From assembly GCA_028583605.1 (NCBI GenBank), contig CM053328.1:2800896-2864895 (forward strand): a stretch of DNA of 64,000 nt, written 5' to 3'. The notes under the pieces are model-generated. The model was not told the DNA's origin. It was given only the letters and a program-made list of their open reading frames with translations, and ran no database searches. A program made the position numbers and the translations under genes. Positions 21,333-35,900 of this stretch are shown here, piece by piece. This DNA is from Dastarcus helophoroides (lineage: Eukaryota; Arthropoda; Insecta; Coleoptera; Bothrideridae). Each line of letters starts with the position of its first letter. The stretch's first letter is position 1.

Positions 21333-24300
21333 TTAACAAAATACGAAATTTTGAAAAAAAAAGTGGAAATTTCAGTCAGCGTTTTAAGGTCTTAAACATT
21401 TCTACTTTGGCTCTTAATTATTAACTTTTTTGAGAAATCCTTTATTGGAATTTCGAGAAAGAGCAAATTTTGAAGAAAAAAATCCAGGTTTCCCAAAAAT
21501 TTCGAAAAATCAGATTTATCAAAAGTCAAAACTTTAAAAATAAACCTAATTTTCAGCCGAATTTTCGTAAATAAAACAGAATCTTGTAAAAAGTCTAAAT
21601 CTTCAAAGTAAATCAGGATCTTGAAAAAAATACAAAATTTTGAAGAAAAAAAAGTGGAAATTTCAGTCAGCATTTGGAGGTTTTGAACATTTCTACTTTA
21701 GCTCTTAAAATGTTAACCTTTTTGAGAAACCCTTTGTTGGAATTTCCAAAAAGCAAATTTCGAAAAAAAAGTCCAGGTTTCTCAAAAATTTCGAAAAAAG
21801 TCAGATTTATCAAAAGTCGAAGTTTAAAAAACAAAATTTTCAGCCGAATTTTTCTGAGTAAAACAGAATTTTTCAAAAAGTCGAAATTTTCGAAATAAAT
21901 CAAAATCTTTAAAAAAAAATACGAAATTTTGAAAAAAAAAGTGGAAATTTCAGTCAGATTTTGAGAGAACAATTCTACTTTAGCTCTTAAAATATTAACT
22001 CTTTTGGGAAATCCTTTGTTGGAATTTCCAGAAAGAGCAAATTTTGAAAAAAAAAGGCCAAGGGTCCCAAAAATTTCGAAAAAAGTCAGATTTATCAAAA
22101 GTCGAAGCTTAAAAAAAACAAAATTTTCAGCCGAATTTTAGTAAGTAAAATAGAATCTTTAAAAAAATCGAAATTTTCGAAATAAATCAAAATCTTAACA
22201 AATTACGAAATTTTGAAAAAAAAAGTGGAAATTTCAGTCAGCGTTTTAAGATCTTGAACATTTCTACTTTGGCTCTTAGTTATTAATATTTTTGAGAAAT
22301 CCTTTATTGGAATTTCGAGAAAGAGCAAATTTTGAAGAAAAAAATTCAGGTTTCCCAAAAATTTCGAAAAATCAGATTTATCAAAAGTCAAAACTTTAAA
22401 AATAAACCTAATTTTCAGCCGAATTTTTGTAAATAAAACAGAATGTTGCAAAAAGTCAAAATCTTCAAAGTAAATCAGGATCTTGAAAAAAATACAAAAT
22501 TTTGAAGAAAAAAAAGTGGAAATTTCAGTCAGCATTTTGAGGTTTTGAACATTTCTACTTTAGCTCTTAAATTGTTAACTCTTTTGAGAAACCCTTTGTT
22601 GGAATTTCCAAAAAGCAAATTTCGAAAAAAAAGTCCAGGTTTCTCAAAAATTTCGAAAAAAGTCAGATTTATCAAAAGTCGAAGTTTAAAAAACAAAATT
22701 TTCAGCCGAATTTTTCTAAGTAAAACAGAATTTTTCAAAAAGTCGAAATTTTCCAAATAAATTAAAATTTTAAAAGAATACGAAATTTTGAAAAAAAGTG
22801 GACTTTTCAGACAGATTTTGAGAGAATATTTCTTCTTTAGCTCTTAAAATATTAACTCTTTTGAGAAATCCTTTGTTGGATTTTTCAGAAAGAGCAAATT
22901 TAAAAAAAAAGGCCAAGGGTCTTAAAAATTTCGAAAAAAGTCAGATTTATCAAAAGTCGAAGCTTAAAAAAAACAAAATTTTCAGCCGAATATTAGTAAG
23001 TAAAACAGAATTTTTAAAAAAATCGAAATTTTCGAAATAAATCAAAATCTTAACAAATTACGAAATTTTGATAAAAAAAAGTGGAAATTTCAGTCAGCGT
23101 TTTAAGGTCTTAAACATTTCTACTTTGGCTCTTAATTATTAACTTTTTTGAGAAATCCTTTATTGGAATTTCGAGAAAGAGCAAATTTTGAAGAAAAAAA
23201 TCCAGGTTTCCCAAAAATTTCGAAAAATCGGATTTATCAAAAGTCAAAACTTTAAAAATAAAACTAATTTTCAGCCGAATTTTTGTAAATAAATCAGAAT
23301 ATTGCAAAAAGTCAAAATCTTCAAAGTAAATCAGCATCTTGAAAAAAATACAAAACTTTAAAGAAAAAAAGTTGAAATTTCAGTCAGCATTTTGAGGTTT
23401 CGAACATTTTTACTTTAGCTCTTAAAATGTTAACCTTTTTGAGAAACCCTTTGTTTGTCTATAATTTTATTTACTTATATATTAATTAAATGCCGTCTAA
23501 TTATTTTATTTAGGAGGATAACGTGTTGAAATATTTTTCCTTGTTAAGTAGTATTGTCATTAGATTGTTTTGGAACACTCGGTAATTAAAGAAATAGATG
23601 CATTCAGTGAAAGCTTGAACAAATTATACAATTCAAATTCAAGTTTACTATCTGGCGATTATATGCAGTTAGTAACAAAGAATAAACATTTCGCCATTTC
23701 GATGAAACGCTTATCAAAGGTATTCTTAATACGACATTATATTTGGTTGGACGTTGGAACAAATTATATATCGCAACGACGCATAAAAATTAAAAACGCT
23801 TCGTCAAAACAAAAAATTCAATTATTTTAGACTAAATTTACGCGAACAGAACGCAAGACGTTGGTTTCAAGTACGAAACATGGGGAAAACAAATATAACA
23901 CGTTTTATTATGTTTATTGCGTTTATTTATAGACGGATACACGAGGAAGATATTAAAAGCAAATCACACCAAAACGTAGCTTTGTCGTAGGTCATTATCA
24001 CGGAAGCAAATATTAAAATGATGAGAGTACGAAATCGCCTAGTTTAAAATTATCCCATTTCCAGTTGATACTATCTTATCTTAGATGTAAAGTTCGTAGA
24101 AGATGAACAACGTCTTAATCCTTGAAAACTCGAAAGTGACATCATTTACAAAAATCTTTACTCTTCATTCCGTTAATGGGATTTGAACAGTGAACAGATG
24201 TACTAATTATATTCAAGACCCGAACAGACCTAATTCTCGTTGATTTTTTCTTCTCCACTTTACCTAAAAGTGGGGGTTCTTTCGTCTTCTAGGAATAATG

Positions 24301-27300
24301 TTAATGGCATTCGGAGAAAATACTATTCTGAAAACTCTAATGATATTTGTACGTATTTACGCTTATCAAGGAAGATGGTAAAATCCCAATGACGATTTCA
24401 ATAGTCATTAGGACGTAATGATAATTCTGTTTACGCCGGTACATTATTCCTAGAAGGTACGATGCAAAACTTTTGAAAAAACGTGTCGAATTTTTCATAA
24501 AAAGTGAATAATGTACAAAAAAGTCGAAAATTAAAAAAATAAGATTTTCTTTTAGTCCAAAATGCAAAAAGTAAATTTGGAGAAAGTCAAAATGTACAAA
24601 AGAAGTCAAAATTCTTTGTCCAAATATTCAAAAATCTCAAAATTTTAAAATGTCGAAATTCTGAGAAAAAGATTGAGATTTTTAAAGACTAGTTTCAAAG
24701 AGTCGACATTTTTATACCCCCCACTCCTTTCCTTACATCGCCAAGGTAAGGATTAAGAATCTGAATACAAATATGCATTTGGTATGGATCGAAATTTGAG
24801 CACAAGCGATGCCAGTTTCGAAAAAATACAAAATTTAGAGAATAAGTCAAATTTGTCGAAAATAAAGTGAAAACTTCGAGAAAAAGTCGAAATTTTGAAT
24901 CGAAGTTTTCAAAATGAAGTATACTTCATTAAAATAGGTGGAATTTTGAAACAGACGTTTTTAAAATAATTAGAAAAAAAGGCGAAATTTTGAAGCAATT
25001 TAAAATTCCCAAATGAAATTTAAAAATAAAACTAACATTCTTAAAAAATGGAAATTTTGAAAAATAAAGGAGATTTTTAAATGTCGAAGCTTCAAAAAAG
25101 ATCGAAATTTTCAAACAGCGGAATTCTTCAAAAAAGTTGTATTTTCGTCGAAATTTCAAAATAAAGTACGAAATTTTGAGAATAAATCGATTTTTTTTTT
25201 AAAATAAAGTGAAGATTTTGAGTAAAAGTCAAAATTTTTAATCGACATTTTTAAAATAAATGAAATAAAATTTTCCAAAAAATCCAAAATTTTGAACAAA
25301 CAAGGTAAACATTTTTACCTTTTTCAAAATTTTGGATTTTTTGAAAAATTTTATTATGAGTCAACCAAATGCGAAAAAAGCAAATTTGATGTAAGAAATT
25401 TCCAAAATAAGTGAAGTTTTGAACACTGGAGATTTTGAAAAAATCGAAATTTTTAAAAGATGTAAATTTTAGAAAAAAAAAGGAAATTTTTAAATGTCGA
25501 AAGTTTCAAAAAAGGTGAACATTTTAGAAAAAATTAGAAACAGTGAACATTTTCTAAATAATCGTTATTTTTTAGATTCGAAAGTTTTAAAAAGCGTAAT
25601 TCTTCAAAAAAGTTGCATTTTCGTCTAAATTCCATGATAAAGTACGAAATTTAGAGATATCGAATTTTTCAAAAATAAAGTAAAAATTTCGAGAAAAAGT
25701 TAATTTTTAATTGAAATTTTCAAAATAAAATTTTCCAAAAAAAAAGCCGAAATTTTGAAAACTTTAGAAATTCTCAAGATAAGTTAAAAAATGAGAAAAA
25801 GTCGAAAATTCGAAGTAATTGTAGAAATTCCGAAAATAAATGAAATTTTGAAACAATCATTATTTTAAAAAATGGAAATTTGAAAAGGGCCGACATTTTG
25901 AAAACGGTAGAAATTCTCAAAATAAGTCAAAAAATGAGGAACGGTCGAAATTTTGAAATAATTATAGAAATTCTGAAACAATAAATGAATATTTGGAAAA
26001 AAAACGTTTGAAAAATTGAAAATTATGAAAAACACAAACATTTTTTAAAAATGGAAATTTTGAAAAAGTGCAAATTTGAAAAAATAAAGGAAAAATTTTT
26101 GACATAATCGAAGTTTCAAAGAAAGTCAAAATTTTTAATAAAATATTAGAAACTGAAAATGTTCTAAAGAATCGTTTTTTTAGGATTCGAAATTTTCAAA
26201 AGGTGGAATTTTCAAAAAAGTTCCATTTTTGTCGAAATTTCAAGATAAAGTACGAATTTTAGAGAATAAGTGGAATTTTTCAAAAAGAAAGTGAAAACTT
26301 TGATAAAAAATCAACATTTTGAATCGAAATTTTCAAAATAGATAAAATGTTCCAAAAAAGACCGAAATTTTGAAAAGTAGAAATTCTTAAAATGAATCAA
26401 GAAAATGCGAAACAGTCGAAATTTTGAAGTAATTATAGAAATTTCCAAAATAAGTGAAATTTTGACAAAAAAAACTGTTTGAAGAATGAAAATTTTGAAA
26501 AAAGTCGACACTGAAAAATTCAGTTTAAAAAGTGTCAATTTTATAAAATAAAGTAAAATTTTAAATGTCGAAGTATCAAAAAAGATCGAAATTTTAATAA
26601 AAATTTAAAAACAGTGAAAATTGTTTTTAAAAATCTTTTTTTTGGATTTGAAATTGTCAGAAAGCGCAATTCTTCTTCAAAAAAGTTTCATTTTCGTCGA
26701 AAATTCAAAGTAAAATGCGAAATTTAGAAAATAAGTCGAATTTTTCCAAAATAAAGAGAATACCTCGAGAAAAAGTCAAAATTTTGAATTCAAATTTTCA
26801 AAATAGATAAAATAAAATTTTCCAAAAGGGCCGACATTTTGAAAACGGTAGAAATTCTCAAAATAAGTCAAAAAATGAGAAACGGTCGAAATTTTGAAAT
26901 TATAGAAATTCTAAAAATAAATGAAATTTGGAAAAAACGTTTGAAAAATGAAAAATTTGAAAAAAACAAACATTTTTAAAAAACGGAAATTTTGAAAAAG
27001 TGCAAATTTTGAAAAATAAAGGAAATTTTTAATATCGAAGTTTCAAAGAAAGTCAAAATTTTTAATAAAATATTAGAAACTGAAAATGTTCTAAAGAATC
27101 GTTTTTTCAGGATTCGAAATTTTCAAAAGGTGGAATTTTCAAAAAAGTTGCATTTTTGTCGAAATTTCAAGATAAAGTACGAATTTTAGAGAATAAGTGG
27201 AATTTTTCAAAAAGAAAGTGAAAACTTTGATAAAAAAGTCAACATTTTGAATCGAAATTTTCAAAATAGATGAAAATGTTCCAAAAGGACCGAAATTTTG

Positions 27301-30300
27301 AAAAGTAGAAATTCTTAAAATGAGTCAAAAAATGCGAAACAGTCGAAATTTTGAAGTAATTATAGAAATTTCCAAAATAAGTGAAATTTTGACAAAAAAA
27401 CTGTTTGAAGAATGAAAATTTTGAAAAAAGTCGACACTGAAAAATTTCAGTTTTAAAAAGTGTCAGTTTTATAAAATAAGGTAAAATTTTAAATGTCAAA
27501 GTATCCAAAAAGATCGAAATTTTCAATAAAAATTTAAAAACAGTGAATATTTTTTTTAAAAAAATCGTTCGTTTTTTCTTTTCGATTTGAAATTGTCAGA
27601 AAGTGGAATTCTTCTTCAAAAAAGTTTCATTTTCGTCGAAATTTCAAGATAAAATACGAAATTTAGAAAATGAGTCGAATTTTTCCAAAATAAAGAGAAT
27701 ACCTCGAGAAAAAGTCAAAATTTTGAATTCAAATTTTCAAAATAGATAAAATAAAATTTTCCAAAAGGGCCGACATTTTGAAAACGGTAGAAATTCTCAA
27801 AATAAGTCAAAAAATGAGAAACGGTCGAAATTTTGAAATTATAGAAATTCTAAAAATAAATGAAATTTGGAAAAAACGTTTGAAAAATAAAAAATTTGAA
27901 AAAACAAACATTTTTAAAAAACGGAAATTTTGAAAAAGTGCAAATTTTGAAAAATAAAGGAAATTTTTAATATCGAAGTTTCAAAGAAAGTCAAAATTTT
28001 TAATAAAATATTAGAAACTGAAAATGTTTTAAAGAATCGTTTTTTCAGGATTCGAAATTTTCAAAAGGTGGAATTTTCAAAAAAGTTTCATTTTTGTCGA
28101 AATTTCAAGATAAAGTACGAATTTTAGAGAATAAGTGGAATTTTTCAAAAAGAAGGTGAAAACTTTGAAAAAAAGCCAACATTTTGAATCGAAATTTTCA
28201 AAATAGATAAAATGTTCCAAAACGACCGAAATTTTGAAAAGTAGAAATTCTTAAAATGAGTCAAGAAATGCGAAAAAGTTCAAATTTTGAAGTAATTATA
28301 GAAATTTCCAAAATAAGTGAAATTTTGACAAAAAAACTGTTTGAAGAATGAAAATTTTGAAAAAAGTCGACACTGAAAAATTTCAGTTTAAAAAAGTGTC
28401 AATTTTATAAAATAAAGTAAAATTTTAAATGACGAAGTATCAAAAAAGATCGAAATTTTTAATAAAAATTTAAAAACAGTGAAAATTGTTTTTAAAAATC
28501 TTTTTTTTTTGATTTGAAATTGTCAGAAAGCGCAATTCTTCTTCAAAAAAGTTTCATTTTCGTCGGAAATTCAAAGTAAAATGCGAAATTTAGAAAATAA
28601 GTCGAATTTTTCCAAAATAAAGAGAATACCTCGAGAAAAAGTCAAAATTTTGAATTCAAATTTTCAAAATAGATAAAATAAAATTTTCCAAAAGGGCCGA
28701 CATTTCGAAAACGGTAGAAATTCTCAAAATAAGTCAAAAAATGAGAAACGGTCGAAATTTTGAAATTATAGAAATTCTAAAAATAAATGAAATTTGGAAA
28801 AAACGTTTGAAAAATGAAAAATTTGAAAAAAACAAACATTTTTAAAAATGGAAATTTTGAAAAAGTGCAAATTTTGAAAAATAAAGGAAATTTTTAATAT
28901 CGAAGTTTCAAAGAAAGTCAATATTTTTAATAAAATATTAGAAACTGAAAATGTTCTAAAGAATCGTTTTTTCAGGATTCGAAATTTTCAAAAGGTGGAA
29001 TTTTCAAAAAAGTTGCATTTTTGTCGAAATTTCAAGATAAAGTACGAATTTTAGAGAATAAGTGGAATTTTTCAAAAAGAAGGTGAAAACTTTGAAAAAA
29101 AGTCAACATTTTGAATCGAAATTTTCAAAATAGATGAAATGTTCCAAAAGACCGAAATTTTGAAAAGTAGAAATTCTTAAAATGAGTCAAAAAATACGAA
29201 AAAGTCGAAATTTTGAAGTAATTATAGAAATTTCCAAAATAAGTGAAATTTTGACAAAAAAACTGTTTGAAGAATGAAAATTTTGAAAAAAGTCGACACT
29301 GAAAAATTTCAGTTTAAAAAAGTGTCAATTTTATAAAATAAAGTAAAATTTTAAATGACGAAGTATCAAAAAAGATCGAAATTTTTAATAAAAATTTAAA
29401 AACAGTGAAAATTGTTTTTAAAAATCTTTTTTTTGGATTTGAAATTGTCAGAAAGCGCAATTCTTCTTCAAAAAAGTTTCATTTTCGTCGAAAATTCAAA
29501 GTAAAATGCGAAATTTAGAAAATAAGTCGAATTTTTCCAAAATAAAGAGAATACCTCGAGAAAAAGTTAAAATTTTGAATTCAAATTTTCAAAATAGATA
29601 AAATAAAATTTTCCAAAAAAGGCCGACATTTTGAAAACGGTAGAAATTGTTCAAATAAGTCAAAAAATGAGAAAATGTCGAAATTTTGAAGTAATTATAG
29701 AAATTCCGAAAATAAGTGAAATTTGGAAAAAAACAGATTTTGAAAAATGGAAATTTTGAAAAAACAAACATTTTGAAAAAATGCAAATTTTGAATAAAAG
29801 CAAATTTTGAAAAATGGGAATTTTGAAAAAATGCAAATTTTGAAAAAATGCAAATTTTGAAAAATGGGAATTTTGAAAAATGGGAATTTTGAAAAAATGC
29901 AAATTTTGAAAAAATGCAAATTTTGAAAAATGGGAATTTTGAAAAATGGGAATTTTGAAAAAATGCAAATTTTGAAAAAATGGGAATTTTGAAAAAATGC
30001 AAATTTTGAAAAAATCAAATTTTGAAAAATTCAGATTTTGAAAAAATGCGAAGTTTCAAAAAATGCGAAGTTTCAAAAAATGCAAATTATGAAAAAATGC
30101 AAATTTTGAAAAATGCAGATTTGGAAAAAATGCGAAGATTCAAAAAATGTCAAAATTTTCAATAAAAAAATAGAAACTAAAAATTTTATAAAAAAATCGC
30201 AAATTTGCATGATGGTAACGCGAAAGCATAAGTTTTTCCCCTATCTAAAATCGTGCAACGCGTGTAAAGAAGTTTTCATTTCAAAAATAGGAGTTTTCAG

Positions 30301-32909
30301 TCAGATTTTTAAAAAAGTCGAAATTTTGGAAATGTTTCGCTTAAAAAAAGCGAAATTTTTCGATAAATTTGAAATTTTCAGAATAACCTCTCGAACTTTT
30401 GAAAAAAGTAGAAACGAAATTTAGGAGCGAAAATTTTAAAATATTGAAGTTTTTGGAAAAATATCGAAATTTGTTCTTTTAATACCTGCTCGTGACAATA
30501 TTAAGTCGGATCGGGTATATATTGTTAAAATATTTCTAAGAGAACGGAGACTCTTTTTTCTATAAAACTTCCAAGTTATGGAACTTGTTACCGAAAGGAA
30601 TTTTCCCCAAAAATTACAACCTTATCCTTGTTTAAGAAGGCGGTTCATCGTCATCTATCCTTGTTTCCGCATCCTACTCGCAGTGTTTTGAAAGCATAAT
30701 GGGGTTACCCTTTGCGAGTGGATTAACCTTAAAAAAAAAGAAAGTCGACTTTTAAGGCAAACAGTTTTGATAATGAAATCAAACTTTTTAAAAACGATTA
30801 ACAAAACGAAAACTTCATTTGTAGATACGTCGACGTCGCTTGGCACGATTGGCAGCACTTCGAGAACAACTCTCCTGGTTCGTCATCACCCCCCGTAACC
30901 CCCATATCACAATCGCCAAATTGCTCCAATAGCACGCCCAAAGGTACATTAACCCAAGAGATCAGTACTACCCCCATAGAAGACAAATCGCCGTTTTTCG
31001 GTAATGCCAACCAAAAAGAAAAAATCGACGACAAGGATATGTCGACGAGCGAAGAAGCCCCCGTCTTTCACGTTCCGAGCAAACCGATCGACATGCCTTC
31101 CACTTCAAAAGCACGAACTCGACCGCCGCCTCCCCAACGAAGCGACTCCGAGACGAGTTCGACGCACATGGAAGTAGATGAAGTCAGCGGTTCGATTGAT
31201 AAGGCCGGTGGCGCAAATACGGACATCGACTCCGGTTTTGAGAACATGGAGGTAACGAATTAGTTAACGCAATTATTAATAATTAGTAAATCCCGGCGTT
31301 GTCTAGGTTGACGAAGCAGATGTTAGAAAAGACCTCCAGAGACAGAGGACCTCGTCATCGTCCACGGAAATGACCGAAGAGCAACTGCAAGCTACCGTTA
31401 TTCGAGTGTTGCAGACCACGTTGAAACCATCATCAGAAACACACGTTTATCTGCCGCAGACTTCAGAAATTCTCTCCCAGAATTCCTCTATATCGATACG
31501 TGATTTGATATCCACTGCCATAATGGAAATACTTGCCAAAATATCCACCGGCGAAGATCCTTTTAAAAATTTGAAGACCCCAGTCAAATAACGAAAATGC
31601 GGACGCGGGCAGCAGCAAATCTTTCTCTGTCAGCCCATCCCAAACTTCCAGTCCCTCCCCCAGTTCCGTTGGTAGCTGTCCAGTTCCTCTTTTACCATTT
31701 AAAACCGGACAAACTAATCCAGAAGCACCTTCATCCGCCGCATCCATCGCACTCACTTTCTTAATGGATTCATACAGTAGAGTAGCACTCGAAGAAAGAA
31801 ACCACCCAAAAAGATCCAGTATGCCTCCCCTTGACGCCGTACTATCCGAATTAAGAGCCCAAATTATCCAATACTCCAGTCTAATAATACAAGGTTACAT
31901 AGTTCCCCTTGATGATTCAAAAGGTCCCAATTCCATCCTACTAGAACCTCTCACCCAACAGACAGTCCCCCGCGGTTTCCTCATGGAATTAGTTTCCAGG
32001 ACCCAAACCAACCCTAAACTGTTTTCAGCCGTTTTCTCCCCCCTATTACAAAACCTCTACACAACCATGCAAGGCGCTTGCATCGTCGACGACGAACATC
32101 GCATCCCCTTGCAAACGCTATACGAACTCGCCGAACTCCGTCTTACAAACCGACCCCTTTGCTCCCTCATCTCCAACCAACCCCAATTCCTCGAGGAGCC
32201 TTGCACCTCCGCCCAAGGTCGCGAACTCACCAGAACCACCTTCCTGGGCCCGTTCCTATCGATATCCGTATTCGTCGAAGACGAGCCAAAAATGGCTGAA
32301 AAGTTCTTCTCCGGGAATCCCGTCCAACGACAAAGGCGGCGTCCAGATGTTGCAACTAGAGTTGGAAAACATTCGCAACACGTTGTACAGGATTTTTCAT
32401 TGTTTGTTGGCCAATATGGAGAGTAGAGACGCCACTTTAAATTTCTTCGCCAAAGTGTTGAAATATAACGAGAAGAGGTCGCAGTTGCAGAGCAACGAAG
32501 TCACCTTGGCCGGCGACGGTTTCATGTTGAATACGCTGAGCGTGCTACAGATGCTGTCTGTGAAAATTAAGTTGGATAAAATTGATTTTTATTATCCTTA
32601 TCATCCTGAGACGCTAGTAAATGTTAAAAAGGATACGAGTTTGAAGTTTACATCGCAGGAGGTGTCAGATTGGTTAGCCGAATTAGGTAAGTACCTAATA
32701 ATGTGGCTGTTCTAAAGCATGAGGTGCATTTTACAAAGCTACATATCTCCTAATTGGATGACTTTTTGTAAAATGGGATTAATCCTAAATTCACAACTAA
32801 TAGACTCCACATAGGGATGCAACATCGTTCAAAAAAGCATCGATGTTTGAACATCGATATTTTTTTTAATGAATTATCGATATCTGAAACATCGACATTT
32901 AGTAGTATT

Positions 32910-32943
<34 letters not shown>

Positions 32944-35900
32944 CGATGATTTTCCGATGTTTTCTTAATATTAATTGCGGGTTTAAGAAGTCAAAATAAC
33001 GAAGGTGTAGAAAAAACATCAGTTTAAGAAGATTTTTATTATAAATTTCGAATTTAACGTTAAAATTTCGACTTTAACGTTAAAATTTCGACTTTAATCT
33101 TGAAACTTCGACTATTTTCTCTAAAATTCCAATTCTTTATCGAAATTTTGACTTTCATATCGAAATTTCGACTGCAAATAAACTCGACACTTCCAATTTT
33201 TTCTTAAAATTTCAAGAAAAAAGTGGACATTTCGAGATTGACCTCTATTGTTGTCTTAGGCAGATGAAGATTGCAGTAGGATGTGTTCAGTAAATTTAAT
33301 TTTTGTTAACCCAAATTTCGACTTTTTCCTTAGAAATTTCTATGCTAAAAACGAAATTCGGCAAAGAATTTCAAGAAAAAAGTCAAAATTTCGAGATTAA
33401 GTTAAAATTTTGAGAATTAATTAATGTCGAAATGTTGACTTTAATCTTGGAATTTTGAAAAAATGTTGTAATTTCGATTTGCTATCTCGAGAAGGAACTC
33501 AAAATTTCGCCTTTAAACACGAAGATTCTAAAACTTTTTTTTTTAATTGATGCCTTTCTGGGCTTAATTTCATTAATTATTTGTAGTGAAATGACAATTA
33601 TTTTTCCTTCCGAATTCTAACCTAACCTATATTTTATATTATTTATTTATTAGATCCAAATTTTGGCTTAAAATTAAAAATCAACGTTTCTTGAACCGAA
33701 AATTACGTTTGAAGATTAAAATTTTGAAAAAATTTCATTTTTTTTTCACAAGTCAAAATTTTGATGAAATTCTTTCTAAAAGAATCAGACAAAATTTTGT
33801 AAAAATGCCAAGCTTTATAAAAATTGAAATTTTCAAGAAAAGTGAAGTTTTAAAAAAATATCGAATTTTGAAAATTTTGTCAAAAGAATTCGACTAAAAC
33901 GTAATTTTTTAAAAATTTAAAATTTTCGAAAAAGTTGAGACGAACTTTGAATCAAAATTAAATGGCAGAAATTTGAAAAAATACCGGCATTTTCATAAGT
34001 CAAAATTTTAAGATTTTCAAACATGGGAAATTCTAAAAAAACGTCGATATTACAAAATTGTAATTTTTAAAAGAGATTTGAAAAAATTTAATTTGAAAAG
34101 TAGTCAATAGTCAAAATTTCAAAAAGAACAGAATTTTAAAATAATGTTAAATATTGAAAAATATCGAAATTTTCAAACAAAAATTTGGAATTTTGGAAAT
34201 AGTCGAAATTTTCAAGAAAATTGGAATCTTTCAAATAATGCCGTTTTCAAAAAAATTCAGATTTTTTTATTAAAAAACAAAAATTCCAGAAAAAAGCCCG
34301 AAATTTCGAAAAAACTTGGAATTTTCCAGAAAAAAACTTCGAAATTTTAGGAAAAAAAAGTCGAATTTTAGCGAATAAAGTCGGAATCACAAAATTTAAC
34401 TTTCAGTAAACTATTTAGAAATTATTCAAAATTTTGATATTTTTGAAAATTTTCCTATGAATATTTCGACCATTTTCCAAAATTTGTGTTCTCATAATTT
34501 TCGACTTTTTGAAAAATTTTGAATTTTTTGGAAAATTCGTCTTTTTTTTCAAATTTCTGAACATCTCGACTTCCCAAATTTGGATTATTTTCAGAAAAAG
34601 GGGAATTTTAACAAAAAACGGCGAAACTTCGAAAGAAAGGCGATTTGTAAAAGAAAAGGCCAAAGAATTTTTAGAATCGAGTTGTTATTTTTAAAAAGTA
34701 TTTCAAAATTACTGAATATCGAATTTTGAGATAAAAATTCTAGAAAAAACCCAAATTTTCAGAAATTTTCGGAAATTCAGATTTTAAAAGATTTGAGTTT
34801 TCAGGAAAGAGTCCATTGTTGAGAAAAATAACCAAATTTCAAAGAAAAAAGGTAAACATTCGAGAAAAATGCTTGAAATTTCGAAAAAACTTGTAATTTT
34901 CCAGAAAAACTTCGAATTTTTAAGAAAAAAAGTCGAATTTTAGGGAATAAAGTCGGAATCACAAAATTTAACTTTCAGTAAAATATTCAGAAATTTTTCA
35001 AAATTTTGACTTGAAAATTTTGATATTTTTGAAAATTTTCCTATGAATATTTCGACCATTTTCCAAAATTTGTGTCCTCGAAATTTTCGACTTTAAAAAA
35101 AAGGTAAACATTCGAGAGAAACTTGGAAATTTCAAGAAAAAAAGTGGAGTTATAGCGAACAAAGTCGGAATTACAAGATTTAACTTTCAGTAAAAAATTT
35201 TAATTTTCTACGAAAATTTCGACCATTTTCCAAATTTGTGTTTTCAACATTTTCGAAAGAAAAAAAAAGAAATTTGAAAAAAAGTCCAAAGAATTTAGAA
35301 TCGAGTCGAAATTTCTAAAAATATATCTAGAAATGCTGAATATCGACTTTTGAGTTATAAATCCGAGAAAAGGCCAAATTTTCAGAAATGTTTGGAAACT
35401 CAGATTCTAAAGGATCTAAAATTTACAAATAATTTGAAATTTCAAGAAAAAAAGTCGAATTTGAGCGAATAAAGTTGGAATTAACAAAAAAAGCGAATTT
35501 TCGAAAAATTGGTCGAAATTCTGAGAAAAATCAATTTTGCGGAAACCGGCAAATTTCTAGGGAAAAAATGGAGTCAAAGGCGAATTTTAAGAAAAAAAAA
35601 CAAATTTTGAGAGTAGTTGATTATGAGAAAGAGAAATTTCGAACAAAAGTCAAAATTTCAAGAAAAAGGCGAATTTCGATTAAAAAGCTGTTATTTCGGG
35701 AATTTCAGGAATTTTAACCTGATAAAATCGAAATTACAAAAAAGAACGAATTTTGAAAAAATTAGTCGAAGTTCTGAGAAAAACACGAAAAACAAGAAAT
35801 GAAGAGAAAAGCGAATTTTAAGAAAAAAATTAAACTTTAAGAATAGTCGATTATGAGAAAGACGAATTTTGAACAAAAAGTCATAATTTTAGGAAAAAGA

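Noticed and set aside
20473..21339. Arg/Glu-rich and Ser/Leu-rich open frames of up to 219 residues
   Set aside because: Read-through of the (GA)n polypurine tract on both strands; no gene structure.
24600..30018. Phe/Lys/Ile-rich frames on the minus strand
   Set aside because: They recur with the 930-bp and 16-bp repeats and have no similarity to known families.
30825..32686. Programmed +1 frameshifting in UBE4B as a biological mechanism
   Set aside because: The five sites in two genes share no slippery sequence or stop context, and an extra base in or near short homopolymers explains them more simply. Kept only as something accurate reads can exclude.
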